Source: Quercus robur
Lineage: Eukaryota; Streptophyta; Magnoliopsida; Fagales; Fagaceae
Direction of reading: 5' to 3'
Assembly: GCF_932294415.1 (NCBI RefSeq)
Contig: NC_065542.1
Location: 1,133,501-1,197,500 of the forward strand
DNA length: 64,000 nucleotides
Part shown: in pieces, positions 40,801 to 52,542 of the stretch
How the letters are laid out: each line of letters starts with the position of its first letter
Position numbering within the stretch: the first letter of the stretch is position 1
The notes under the pieces: generated by a model
Told to the model about the DNA's origin: nothing
Seen by the model: the letters and a program-made list of their open reading frames with translations, nothing else
Database searches by the model: none
Made by a program: the position numbers and the translations under genes

Positions 40801-42771
40801 GAAGAAGAGAAAGTGACGCCAAATGGTCCTTTTAAGACAAATTATTTATGTTTACTCCTGTAAATATGATTAACAAAAGAAAAAAAGGGGAAAAAAAACT
40901 GTATACCATATACTTATCTTTTATTTGCTGTTGCAGTGGGACTTGAGTTATGTCTTACAAACTGTGTACCATATACTTATCCTTTATTTGCTGTTGCAGT
41001 GGAACTTTGAGTTACATCTTCAACAACTTTATGGGTAAAGTAGCTTTCAGTGAGGTGGTGACTAAAGCAAAACAAGCTGGTTTTACAGAGCCGGATCCAA
41101 GGGATGATCTATCTGGAGCAGATGTTCGTAGAAAGGTATTATGTCTTTAATTTGTTGTCATCTACAATTTAAGTGGGAATAGAATGTCATCATATTTTGT
41201 ATATCACCCACCACTTATTGGTAACTATTAAAAAGTGCATTTTATCTGTACAATATTCCTTGAATATCCATCTGAGAGAAGCCTGACAGGTTGGGGTGTC
41301 TAAGAAAAGCAATTGTGTGCAATATGGAGCCACTTAGTTTACCTAACAATGTAATTTAAATGCGTCTTTTCTGAGACAAATGGTTAACTTGTGTTGAACT
41401 GTGTCTGCTGCTGCTGTTTCTATTTGGTTCCATGAGTGAGCTTGAGCTAGCCAGGTGGCTGGTATTTACCCATTGTATTGAATACAAATTTATGGCAGCT
41501 GGCAGGAATAGGCTGGTTCTTGACTACATGTGCTGTTTTTTAATGCATAATAATAATATTTAATAAAGCCAACACTTCCGTACTTAGCCCTCAACCGTCT
41601 TATTTCTATTCATGTTATTGCTTTTAAATAAAATTACATGAATGAGGCTGATGTCATGTTGCAGGTGATAATCCTTGCTAGGGAGTCTGGTTTAAAGCTG
41701 GAACTATCTGATATTCCTGAGAAAAGTCTTGTGCCAGAACCATTAAGAGTAAGAACTAATTTAGTCAATCAGAGGGCAATTTGCTAAGAACACAAACAGC
41801 CTTATAATGCGGATGTCAATAATTTGTTGCAGGCTAGTGCTTCAGCTGAGGAATTTATGCAAAAACTGCCACAATTTGATCAGGAAATGAGTAAGAAACT
41901 ACAGGATGCGGAGGATGCAGGAGAAGTGAGTATCTCTAGACACTGCAACTAGTTTGAACTATTGATGTTATTGCTAAACTAACCAGCTATTTTAAATGAT
42001 AGACAGTATAATGTATAGATGTAATTAGTCTCTATAATGTTGAATGAATTGGGCTTGTTGAATCCTCACTTGGGCACAATGCACTTAATTGTGGCCTAAA
42101 TCCTGAACAGAAAATAAATAAATAAAATAGAAAGAGCCATCACAATTGTTAGTTTTTGTAATTTACGTGATTCTTTTATTTTTATTTTGCCATTCATATT
42201 GATGGTGCGTTTTATGTAATGGTGGCATATGCAAGTATGGGTTGGTGAAAATGTACTTGTGCAAAGTGCGATGTAATGAATCCTATAAAAATAAGCCGTA
42301 GATCTCTAGGTTTACCATGATTACTTTTAATGTGTGAATATTTCTGTTAAGTTCATGAGAGTTCTTTGGGCAGGGGTTACTAAAGCCATTTTTTTAGTAC
42401 AGTTATATACATTGGGATGTCTGCTTCATCGGACTTTTAATATTCTTCATTTTATTTATTCTAGTTTTGCTTTCTTGCTTTTGGTGTTTTCCCTTGTTTC
42501 TGATGAACTTGTGATATATTTGAAGGTCTTGAGGTACGTAGGGGTTGTGGATGTGGTTAAGCAGAAAGGTGTAGTGGAACTGCGACGATACAAGAAGGAT
42601 CACCCATTTGCACAACTCTCTGGATCAGATAACATTATTGCTTTTACAACAACAAGATATCAAAAGCAGCCTTTGATAGTCCGAGGACCAGGTGCTGGGG
42701 CCCAAGTCACAGCCGGTGGAATATTCAGTGACATATTGCGGCTTGCCTCTTACCTTGGTGCGCCATCATAG
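31852..42771 (+). CDS. AKHSDH: bifunctional aspartokinase/homoserine dehydrogenase, plastid
   Basis: Eighteen exons: 31852-31982, 33486-33553, 33666-34040, 35177-35265, 35394-35697, 35930-35982, 36096-36310, 36468-36555, 36653-36766, 37372-37470, 37800-37994, 38479-38561, 39986-40211, 40531-40676, 41000-41135, 41665-41748, 41833-41925 and 42526-42771. The phases fit throughout and total 914 residues, as expected for plant AK-HSDH. It phosphorylates aspartate and later reduces aspartate semialdehyde to homoserine, for threonine and methionine synthesis. The Ser/basic-rich N-terminus (MASLSAAISHSSSH) fits a chloroplast transit peptide. The aspartokinase begins at KFGGTCVGS (residue 89). Two ACT domains (about 409-550, EGTGMAGVPG and NCSILAAVG) should bind the threonine feedback signal. 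The dehydrogenase starts at VGIIGPGLIG (558) and includes TPNKKANSG. Exon ATG 31852 sits in a good context (GCAGCCATGG). Confidence 0.96.
31983..33485 (+). repeat. intron 1 of AK-HSDH built of tandem repeats
   Basis: The 1.5-kb first intron contains four diverged copies of a 260-290 bp unit. Each is recognisable by TGAATTTCTG (starting 32103, 32371, 32657 and 32916), then CATTTTC..GCATTTTCTCA and GTTGTGATTCCA about 60 and 150 bases later. After them come two copies of another unit of about 160 bp (about 33115-33270 and 33270-33415), marked by GAGAAATTAT and GAATTTTCAGAATG. Homology was read by eye. Confidence 0.85.
34725..34830 (+). mobile_element. tRNA-derived SINE-like fragment in AK-HSDH intron 3
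   Basis: TAGTTCAACTGG at 34745-34756 fits the A-box consensus TRGYNNARNNGG fully. CTTCAAATC at 34790-34798 fits the B-box GWTCRANNC except the first base. Spacing between the boxes suits a tRNA-derived Pol III promoter. There is no tRNA fold here, and the 3' tail is degraded. Confidence 0.5.
38318..38340. repeat. poly-C tract in AK-HSDH intron 11
   Basis: About 23 C residues directly following CACCCCCCCACCACC. Similar in kind to the run at 591-618. Confidence 0.85.
39055..39080. repeat. (CA)n microsatellite in AK-HSDH intron 12
   Basis: An uninterrupted CA dinucleotide run of about 13 units. Confidence 0.9.
40898..41023 (+). repeat. 63-bp tandem duplication across an intron/exon border
   Basis: A 63-bp unit starting ACTGT(A/G)TACCATATACTT occurs twice in succession. 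It includes the polypyrimidine tract, the TTGCAG acceptor and the first bases of exon 15. The downstream copy (acceptor before 41000) keeps the open frame; the upstream copy (acceptor before 40937) reads into TGA after three codons. Confidence 0.9.
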
Positions 42772-44471
42772 GAACACCACTCACAAGATCTGATCCATTT
42801 GCACTGTTTCTTAGCCCTTTCAGGCTGTACTTTTACGCATTTCCTGTTAGGGGCATGTTCTTGTAGTTTATGGCTTTTTTGTATGGTAGCAATCTAGGTT
42901 GATCAGTGAAGCGGCTTTGAAACCTGAGGTATAACTGTAGGAAAGCAGTATTGCTATTGGAAAGTAAGTGTAGTTTTAAGAAATAGGTGCGGTGACTGCT
43001 CTTTTTGGGTTCTAGAGTGTATAATGTATTCATAATTGGAATCCTCACTAGTTTGTTGAGAATTTATAACTCGGCCCAAAAGTTGGAAATAAAGCTTGAT
43101 TGTTGTCGTTGTCCATGAGAATTTGACATGATACTTTTTTTTTTTTTTTTTTGAGAATCGAATTTGACATGATAAATTGTAATGGATTCGGCAATCATGC
43201 ATGTTTTCTATAACTTTTGGATACTTTGGTTAATTTACAGTGCTAATTGAAAAATAAATCTAAATCTATATAATATTTAAAAACTAAAACGTAGTATTTA
43301 TTGTTATTATGTTCTTATTTTTTTTTGAAAAATTACGCTTTAATTGAGTCACGTTAGTATAGCATTTTGGTCTATTTTGATTTATTCGGTTCATTTTGGA
43401 CTAATTGGACCTTGATTTGTTTTGTAGGTTGCCTTTTAGTTTTTGGGTTAAAATTTTATTTTATTTTCTTAATTTTTGGGCTAAAAAGTATGAAATTTTA
43501 TTTTATTTGAGCCAAATTCTTTAATTTTGGACTTAAAAATACAAACAAACTAAGTATTAGAAATTAGAGAGATGACCTTAAAAGGCAATAAAAATGATAA
43601 ATATTTGAAATATTATCTTAAAATTCAAGTTTCAATAATATATGTATTATACACTTATTTTTAGAAAAAAAAAAATTCTAAACTTATATAATAATTTAAA
43701 CTTAAAGTGATATGTTACATGTGTTTCATGGAATAAGGGGGTGTACATATTTTTTTAATATTGTTAGATATGTTCAAATTAGTCAACCAATTATTTTTTA
43801 TGTAAAAAAAATATTTTTAACATCTTCTCCATTTATAATAATATTATAATTATGTAATTTTTTTATTAAATTATATTTTTCATATATATATATATCACTA
43901 TGTATTATTGTTAAATGCAAAATACATTATATATTCCATTACATAAAACTTATAAAAATATAAAATATTTTTAAATAACATACCATTTTAACCTACAATT
44001 TTTATATTATATTTTTATAAAATAATTATATTACACTTTCCCACGCATAGGAGTTTATGACTAGTATACCAATAAAATTTGACCAGCCTGAGCAATTTGA
44101 ACTGGTACAAACTGGATGCTCATCCAAATGATAATTTTCATAAGCTAATGAAATATAAAGGGATAAGGCAAAACACAATTGGTAAATCTACAGAATGTGT
44201 CATTGCCATAGAATTCCATTAGAAATTGCTACTGGTTAAGTGCATGTTCTTAAGTTTCATCACAGACACAACTACGCTTACCAAATAATTAGGACACCAC
44301 AAGTCAGAAGCCCTAAAATAAAGAGAAACTTCAGCACAATCAAATTAATCACATTAAACCATTATAGGACCACATACCAAGAGTTCATTGTTGAAATAAA
44401 AAGAAGACCTTGCTTAAATTTTTAGTGTTGCCTTAAATTACGATATTCAACAATGCTAGAGCTCCAAATAC

Positions 44472-44512
<41 letters not shown>

Positions 44513-44685
44513 AACAAAGTTACTGATATAACCAATCATTGTGACTCAAACAGCAATCTTTGATGCTCCTCTACTTGCAATGGTTTTAGTTTAGAAAGAT
44601 TCTTATGATAGAAATCTCAGTGATCCATTCAAGGTTAAAAAATTATCAACTCAAGTCTGCTTCACAAAACATTTTAAAATTTCAT
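42772..44685. other. intergenic region, tail-to-tail genes
   Basis: 3' flanks of AK-HSDH (+) and PTD (-), which converge. AT-rich; contains a (GA)n run at about 44473-44511 and no coding signal. Confidence 0.6.
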
Positions 44686-47600
44686 TTAAATCACCTGTTT
44701 CTCTGATCTATTGATCTTGGGGCTCATGTAAAAGTTTGGATCTCTGAAAAACCTAGAAATGATTTCTGCCTTGTCAGCTGAAAGATCTGTGTTTTGCAGA
44801 ATGTATTCCTTTGATGCCTTCGCAATTGCCTCAATGGAACCAATAGCTTGATTAAGCTGAAGAGAAATGTCAAAATGACAATGTCTTAAAAACCTCAATG
44901 ATCAAATCACATGACTAAATCAATGCAAGGTATTCTTAGATAATGTCAGGCCCATCATATGCCAGGCTATATTGCAGGAATTAGCCTGACAAAATCCTTT
45001 AATAAGCTGTATGGACTTTTATGGGTCATTAACCATAATTTCTTTTACTGACTACTTGATGTGAAATCAAGGTCTCATAGTGGAGATGCTATGTGAATCA
45101 ATTAAACAGAAAGGTAGGCTTAGTTGTCAAGAGACTGCGTGTAGTTTCTAGAACCAATGTATTTTCAAGTTTCTTAAACATGATTTGATCAGATTTGGTT
45201 GCCAGTGCTTATGCAAAGCAGATTGCAAGAATATGGGGTAAGGGCCACGTCCCCACCCATTGGACAATTAATAGATTTATTGTGAAAAATTCCATTATAA
45301 ATTTCAAACTATTCAGATTACTCCAGAATATAATGAAAAATAATTAGAGTTCAAAACAATTCCAGTATTTGAGACAATTAGCATAGTGTAGTGTATGACA
45401 GGACAGATGTATCATGTATGTAACTGTATCATTTTTTTTTGGGTCAAAACTGAAAATGTGAACAAATTAACATATTAATTGTTAAGAATTGTAAAACACC
45501 TTACATGATCCAATAAGATTACAACTTTGAAGTTCTCACAGAACGATGAATGGATGCAAGTAAGAGGGGGAAAAACAACAGAGTTGAACTAGTTTTGTAT
45601 AGGGTACAGAATTACCGCATTTGCATCATGATTTTCTATGCCTGGTATGGATGTAAGCACTCTGAGGAAAACGTCCATTGCCTGCACTGATTGTTTCCTC
45701 TTTACAGACAAGAAAAGATGAGCACATACACACAGGTGCATTTTGAAGAAAATAATAATTAATATTGTTAATATTCATACTGAATTTATAAGCACAAAAT
45801 TAAAGCATGTAAATAATTCTAATCAACTGACCTCAGCCTTTAATTTTGTTATGACATCCTGTCGTTTGCATACTGCAATTCATATGGTTACTTAGGGAAA
45901 CTACTTGGAAGAATCCATTGAAGTGATCAATAGAGAATAAGCTCTTACCCCCACGAGAGAGAGCTATCTTGACAATCTTCTCAAAGCCCATTTCTAAGTC
46001 TTCTACTGGCACAAATGTTGGCTTACCAAGCTCCATTCCATGTCTATCACAAAGGGAGACAACAAGCTCTTTCATATCACTCAAGCATCCAAAAAGTCAA
46101 TTTGGACATAAGTTTCATATGACTCACTTGAAATAGGAGTGAACAAACAATTCATTTTGTTCCTTGGTTGGGAGAACGACAACAACATAGAGGTGTGCAA
46201 ATTGCCCCTTCAGTTTCTGGACCCTGCAAAAAATGAATCAGATTAAAAATTGCACCAAGTAAGAGGGTCACTAAAAAACGACGACAGTTTGGTTACCTGC
46301 TGAACATTGGTGAGATGAATTTGCTATCCAAGTTTGTCACAAATATGAATGCCACCGACAAACCCCCACAGTTGAAAATAAAGTCCTTCAAACAAAACCA
46401 CCCAATTGAGTGAAGACCCAGCTCAACATAGAAGACAAGCAATTAAGTAGAATGCACATACTGGGGCAATTGGGACAAAGTTGAGACGGAAAGCATTTGC
46501 ACTGAGGAAGGAGGAGATAAAATTGATGAAAGACAGGTGTTGTTCATCTCTCCAAGTGGTACTCATCATACAAACCCCACTACCACCTGCAGTAATAAAG
46601 CAAAAATCATTGCCTCACACTCCCCCATTTCAAAAACACATAAGTAAATGCCACCTTAAATGTTTAAAGCAGTTCAAACTTCACAGTGATCAGCTTCAAA
46701 TCCCTAGAATCTCTATACATTCATACAACTAAAGATGATGTTTACAACAATAATTGATCCTCCATGAATTGAATCAAAGTTTCTAATATATATATATACA
46801 GTAATGACATTGAGTTTTAAGAAGCCAGCAAATAAGAAGTATCACAATCTCAAACATTCATACAATGACATTGAAATGTTTAAAGCATATCACAGTGATC
46901 AGCTTCAAATCCCCAGAATCTCCATACATTCATACATCTAAATATGATATTTACAACAATAATTGATCCTCCATGAATTGAAACGAAATTTCTAATATAT
47001 ATATATATATAGACACACACACACAGTAATAACATTGAGCTTAAGAAGTCAGCAAATAAGAAGCATATCACAATCTCAAACGTTCATACAATGACATTGA
47101 AATGTTCAAAGTATATCACAGTGATCAGCTTCAAATCCCCAGAATCTCCATGCATTCATACATCTAAAGATGATATTTACAACAATAATTGACCCTCCAT
47201 GAATTGAAACGAAGTTTCTAAAATTAATATATATATATATATATATATATAGCAACGAAAAATAAACAATTTCCTAGAATGCTTTAGCTATGAAAGGCAT
47301 TGAAATTTCCAGAAAGGTTAACCACTACCTAAAAGTGAAAGAATTGTACAAAATAATGTGTGAGAAATTTACTACCATAACAGAAGTCTCTTTAGATTTT
47401 GACTTCACTAAAATTGTAACACTCAAATGATAATTTTCTTTATTACTTAGCTAGAATACACATACGCACATTAAAAGTCATTTTATTTCTAGGCAATCAT
47501 GAAGAAAATTATAATCAAGTTCTGAAAATTTTATACTTTTTTTTTTTCAGATATTTAAAACTTTTAAAGTGCGAATATTCTGTAAAAAAATAGTTACAGA

Positions 47601-48193
47601 ATCAAAAAGCAACAAATCTCCGTTTGGTTCCTAAGAAATTCAACAAACTAATAAATTATTTGGTAAATTTGTAAAGAATACTACGATTCAAATAAACTTC
47701 ATCTTCTTCTCATTACGCCAATTTTCTCAGAAACCAAACAAAAGACAATGCTCTGTTTGGTAGCTGAGAAAACCTGAAATAGAACGAACTGAAGTTTCAA
47801 ATTCAAAAAACCTATAGTTATTTTGTTCTTTCATTCATATATATATATATATAGTTTTTTCTGGTTCTAAGGCTTCTGAGGACAAAACCTAAAGCAAATG
47901 CAATAAAATTTTATTCAGCTATTATTCATTTATTTATTTACAATTTTCAGATACTGAAATATAATTTTAAGTTTGAATATTCCGCGAAAAATTAGTTACA
48001 TAATAAAAAAGAAACAAGTCTCCATTTGGTTCCTAAGAAATTGAACAACCTAATAAGTTACTTGGTAAATTTATCAAGCACAATAACTACAATTCAAATA
48101 AACTTCATTTTCTTCTCATTATGCAAATTTTCTCAGAAACCAAACGGAAGGTAATGCTCTGATTTTTGAATTCGAAAACCTCTATATAGCTAA

Positions 48194-48224
<31 letters not shown>

Positions 48225-48396
48225 TCTGGTTCTAGGTTTTGTGAGGAGAAAAACCAAAACAAATGCAATAAAATTTAAACAAAGGAAAAGAGAAAACGAA
48301 GAAATAGTGAAATGTGAGGGAAAGAGAACCAGAGGTTGTGGCTTTGGATGGATTTTGAGCCGTCGGATCTCTGTATCTTGCTTCCAGATTCGCCAT
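44686..48396 (-). CDS. PTD: PARTING DANCERS, meiotic crossover protein
   Basis: Eight minus-strand exons, 48330-48396, 46462-46586, 46297-46385, 46128-46223, 45949-46043, 45832-45872, 45616-45699 and 44686-44856. Phases fit and total 255 residues, the usual size. Recognised from conserved stretches as I remember Arabidopsis PTD (At1g12790): [57 protein letters not shown] and the C-terminal [19 protein letters not shown], a helix-hairpin-helix-like region preceded by TSIPGI. PTD is an ERCC1-related partner of SHOC1 in class I crossover formation in the nucleus. Exon 1 ([11 protein letters not shown]) is the least certain. It lies 1.74 kb upstream, its donor GTTCTC is weak, and it was chosen because its ATG and phase fit. 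The 3' end could also continue past a CAG|GTGATT at the stop. Confidence 0.87.
46658..47253 (-). repeat. three tandem copies of a ~220-bp unit in PTD intron 1
   Basis: Copies start at about 46658, 46874 and 47100 (AAATGTTTAAAG-like starts), periods 216 and 226, the third incomplete. Each contains CACAGTGATCAGCTTCAAAT, TACAACAATAATTGA and a (TA)n run whose length differs between copies. Confidence 0.9.
47540..48275 (-). repeat. two diverged tandem copies of a ~400-bp unit in PTD intron 1
   Basis: About 47540-47905 and 47945-48275. Shared markers are TTTGGTTCCTAAGAAATT, CAAATAAACTTCAT, AATTTTCTCAGAAACCAAAC, a (TA)n run, CTGGTTCTA and GCAATAAAATTT in the same order. Confidence 0.85.
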
Positions 48397-49111
48397 TTTT
48401 GTGAAGCTCAAGCGAAAATTCTAGAGAGAGAGAGAAGCGGGAAAATGAGCTTTTTGGTTTGTGCATTCAAATGGTTGTTTAAATACGAATCTTTATGCTT
48501 TCATTTTATTTACGGAACTGCCAGATATTTTTGTAACAGTTAATTTGTTTTGGAAGCGATATTATTCCGCCGTAAAAGTGATGAAGTCGTCTCCAAAGAC
48601 TAAATGCAAATTTGCAATACAATTTTTCCTTTTTCTTCCAAATTTTTTTGACATTATATTATTTTTGAATGCTTTTTTTGCTTTGAAATTATTACTAGTG
48701 GCTGTATAACAATATGTAAGCCTTGGAATATGATAATCAATTCTAATTTTTTTTTTCCAGCAAATCGTGTTGTCTCATCTTCAACATATTCATCAAAATA
48801 AAGGTTTTATTTTCCATTTTAGATGCAATTTTTTTGGATGAATTCATAGCAAATGCAAACTATTTTCTTTATATTTTTTAAAATAACAAATGAGGTCTTT
48901 TTATTGATCTATAGCAACGTTGATATGCATGTGTTTATTTGTAATTTTTTACTAACGGATTTGACAACAAATAACATGAAATACAAAATGCCAAATGGTA
49001 TGGAACATTATTTGTTTATTCATTTTTCTTTTCCTTCTATATATGATTAGTCTAAAATAATTAAAAACAATTTAAAAAAAAATTTAAAACTTGTAAGTAG
49101 ATAATGGTAGA
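48397..49111. other. PTD upstream region
   Basis: Likely 5' UTR and promoter of PTD (a GA-rich stretch follows the start codon region at 48422-48436), then AT-rich DNA up to the retrotransposon. No other gene seen. Confidence 0.55.
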
Positions 49112-49775
49112 TGTGGGGCCCGAAATTTGAGGTCCCAGCCCACTTGGTGTTAAGGGCCCAAAGCCCAGTCCGATAAGCCCTGCTGCTGAGGACGCTCAAT
49201 GAAAGCTCCTTGAAGGCCCAAGGATGTGGCCGAGGACGACCTCACGTCCAACATCTCATAAAAACGCCTGAAGAAAAGGACAAATTCAGTACAAGAGCAG
49301 TACAAGGGAGAAAGCTGCCAACACCATAATGCGGAGCCCAGCGCCTAACAAGCTCATACTCATACCATGCTATCCAGCTTTTCCCAACTACTCTGACGTA
49401 TGGATTGATAAGACGAGTAACTACCCCAAACAAGGAAAAACGGACACATAGGTGAAGAACGGGAAGGAAATACTAGTATAAAAGGGAAAGAGAGCTGAGA
49501 CAAGAAGGGGGGGAATCCTACAAAAAAAGGGAGAAAAAGTATAATGCTCCTCGGACTAAATCCGGGGAACCAAACCCTTCAAGTTATATCGATGTAAAGC
49601 CTGGCTATTCCGGCCAAACCCACTTTTGTATGAGTTCCCATACAATCAGGACCAGACCGCTGCCCGGCAACTAAGGGCTAGCCTTTCAAATCCATTCTCT
49701 ACAAATCATATTGTTCGAACCCTTTACATACGAGTCCAACGTCATCTTTGGGTCGTTAAAAATCGTGTCCCTACA
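49112..49775 (+). repeat. left LTR
   Basis: 664 bp, TG..CA borders, TATA box TATAAAAG at 49477-49484. By eye it differs from the right LTR at about 21 positions. Confidence 0.93.
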
Positions 49776-49776
49776 A

Positions 49777-49794
49777 TTGGTGCCGTCTGTGGGA
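49777..49794 (+). other. primer-binding site of the LTR element
   Basis: TTGGTGCCGTCTGTGGGA starts two bases after the left LTR. TGG plus GCCGT partly complements a tRNA(Asp)-type 3' end; the primer tRNA is inferred, not shown. Confidence 0.65.
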
Positions 49795-50004
49795 AGGCTT
49801 GCGCGGTGACGCAGGTGGCGGTGGAGTCAAGTCCCTATCGATCAGAGGTCCGCAAAGTTTCTTCCATTTCCAGCGACATGCAGTTGTTGCTCCGACATAA
49901 ACTTCCGCTAGGGGCTACGCCTTGTGATGCCAATGGCACGGGCAGCTCTAGGGGCTTCCAACCCCAAGTTAACTCTTCCCACCTTGGTCGAGGGGCTAAC
50001 CTTT

Positions 50005-50328
50005 AAAAGAAAAAGTACAAGTTTTGGACAGAACCAAGGCCTTGCATGGTCCTCGGACTCAAGCCTATGGGGAAAGCAACTACTTAAAAGAAAAAGTACA
50101 AGTTTTGGACAGAACCAAGGCCTTGCATGGTCCTCGGACTCGAGCCTATGGGGAAACCAACTACTTAAAAGAAAAAGTACAAATTTTGGACAGAACCAAG
50201 GCCTTGCATGGTCCTCGGACTCGAGCCTATGGAGAAACCAACTACTTAAAAGAAAAAGTACAAGTTTTGGACAGAACCAAGGCCTTGCATGGTCCTCAGA
50301 CTCAAGCCTATGGGGAAACCAACTACTT
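50005..50328 (+). repeat. four in-phase 81-bp tandem repeats inside the LTR element
   Basis: Four copies with an exact 81-bp period (starts 50005, 50086, 50167, 50248), each with AAAAGAAAAAGTACAA, GGACAGAACCAAGGCC and CTCGGACT-like motifs, then a partial fifth. As 81 is divisible by three, two plus-strand frames stay open through the array. Frame 50024-50662 (212 codons) carries a repeated 27-residue unit with LDRTKALHGPRT; frame 49924-50352 carries one with FGQNQGLAWSSDSSLWG. Neither matches a family I know. Confidence 0.92.
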
Positions 50329-51873
50329 AAAAGAAAGAAACCGACTACCTAGAAGAGACAATACGGGGTTTGGACGCAACCTGAACGTTACATGGCCCTT
50401 AGAATCTACCCCAGAGGAGAGTTCCCCATTGATAGTTGGGCTAATCTCTAAACTGCATGGATTCCCCAGTCCATCCTCGGATCCTCAATACCAAGGGGAT
50501 CGATGCAATAAAGGGCAATATGTTGCCAAAAACACAGTCGAAGTCCTTCACTGCTCGGCTACCCTCTCGGATGAATTATTTAGAATTTATCGTTCTCGAA
50601 CGGTCGCCTTACATGCATTACGAAGCGCTCAGCCGTTATCTCGGTTAGTTTCAGGAGTCTAATCTATTGAGAATTACCATTATTATACTTGATAATGTTA
50701 GTAAGTTCAAACTAGAAGGAATTTGTTTCAAGGTTTTTTCCTGCTCTAAGCATCATTAAAGGAAAATGCCCATTTAATATTCATGCACAAAGTAGTTTTT
50801 GCAGAAAAGAAAAGTATTTGAGAGTAAGCAAATTCATTTCTTATTAAGACAAAGGAACAGTACAGTGTACAATGAAAGAGCTTAAATAAGCTCATACTGA
50901 AACTAACTACACTAGCGAAAAGAAAAGATACAAAGGGATGAAGGAAAAGCCGAAGAAGAAATGCAGAGAAGAGACGTGCTGCCGCTCTAAAATTTCGTCG
51001 AAGGAAGCCATTCCTCAATACTTTTACATGCCTCTAACTCAGGCAGCAAAAGAGCCCAACTCCGGGCTAGCGCCGCTGAAGAAAAGGTGCAGGGAACCCA
51101 ACTTGCGGCCAGCACAGTTGAAGAAAAGATGCCGGGAACCGGAAGATGATGAGCCTCCACGTAATCATGCCTGCGATAAAGCAGACGGCGCTGATGGCGG
51201 AAAACCTTACTCCTGACGCACCAAGGATTTGGTGCGACCAGTACCTGCTTCGAATTTTGACTAAAAGAGGGAGAAATACCATTTCCCCCTTATCAAGGTG
51301 GAAGATTATCTTGAACCTGTGCCTCCCCTGCCCAGATTACATCACCTTAAGTCTTGGAAGGGTCCGGTGTCTCTGTGGCGGGTGTAGCTCCTTCACCCAC
51401 ATCCGAGCCTCAAACATATTGCACTAAGGGTGGATAGTACCGGATGTGGAGATTGTGATTATGGAGGAAAGATTATGATTTTAAAGAGAGCATAGGGGTT
51501 TATATGCACAAGGAGTAATCCCTTACCCTATTTATATAGGGAGCAGATCAGTGGCATTCAATCCGCGCAAGTTTCCAATAAGTGCTACAGACAAGATAGT
51601 CCTGGCACAATTTCCGACGCCATCTGCAACCACGAGGTTTGAATAACCTCGTGAAGGAAGCACATTAATGGCGGGCCTTGAACACTGAAACGTCAAGGAT
51701 GCCGCCTGAGAAAATCTAGAGAGATGTCTCACGCCTTGGCGCGCTCCCCAGGCCAGTACAGCAACCTCGATATCAATGAAATGCGGAGCTGGGCAAGTCA
51801 TGGTTTGGGCCTGACGTTACCAAAACCCTCCTCCCCAACAATAAAGTCGGGCAGCAGGATTTTGAGGGGCTAT

Positions 51874-52537
51874 TGTGGGGCCCGAAATCTGAGGTCCCAG
51901 CCCACTTGGTGTTAAGGGCCCAAAGCCCAGTCTGATAAGCTCTGCTGCTGAGGACGCTCAATGAAAGCTCCTTGAAGGCCCAAGGATGTGGCCGAGGACG
52001 ACCTCACGTCCAACATCTCATAAAAACGCCTAAAGAAAAGGACAAATTCAGTACAAGAGCAGTACAAGGGAGAAAGCTGCCAACACCATAATGCGGAGCC
52101 CAGCGCCTGACAAGCCCATACTCATACCATGCTATCCAGCTTTTCCCAACCACTCTGACGTATGGATTGATAAGACGAGTAACTACCCCAAACAAGGAAA
52201 AACGGACACGTAGGTGAAGAACGGGAAAGAAATACTAGTATAAAAGGGAAAGAGAGCTGAGACAAGAAGCGGGGGAATCCTACAAAAAAAGGGAGAAAGA
52301 GTATAATGCTCCTCGGACTAAATCCGAGGAACCAAACCCTTCAAGTTATATCGATGTAAAGCCTGGCTATTCCGGTCAAACCCACTTTTGTATGAGTTCC
52401 CATACAATCAGGACCAGACCGCTGCCCGGTGACTAAGGGCTAGCCTTTCAAACCCATTTTCTACAAATCATATTGTTCGGGCCCTTTACATACGAGCCCA
52501 ACGTCATCTTTGGGTCGTTAAAAATCATGTCCCTACA
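51874..52537 (+). repeat. right LTR
   Basis: 664 bp, same length as the left LTR, TATA box at about 52239-52246. About 97% identical to the left LTR by eye, and almost all differences are transitions. Confidence 0.93.
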
Positions 52538-52542
52538 GTAGA

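Larger units (their letters stand above)
49112..52537 (+). mobile_element. complete non-autonomous LTR retrotransposon (LARD/TRIM-like)
   Basis: Both LTRs are 664 bp, begin TGTGGGGCCC and end CCCTACA, and the element is flanked by a perfect 5-bp target duplication GTAGA (49107-49111 and 52538-52542). A primer-binding-site-like TTGGTGCCGTCTGTGGGA follows the left LTR (from 49777), and a purine-rich TTTTGAGGGGCTAT precedes the right LTR. The 2.1-kb interior has no gag, protease, reverse transcriptase or integrase frame that I can recognise, so mobilisation would need enzymes from a relative. The PBS and PPT style matches Tat-type Ty3/gypsy elements, and the PPT nearly matches that of the element at 62419-64000. 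Confidence 0.93.

Noticed and set aside
50005-50328. 81-bp repeats considered as a CRISPR array or satellite
   Set aside because: Units are contiguous without spacers, few in number, and confined to one retroelement in a plant genome.
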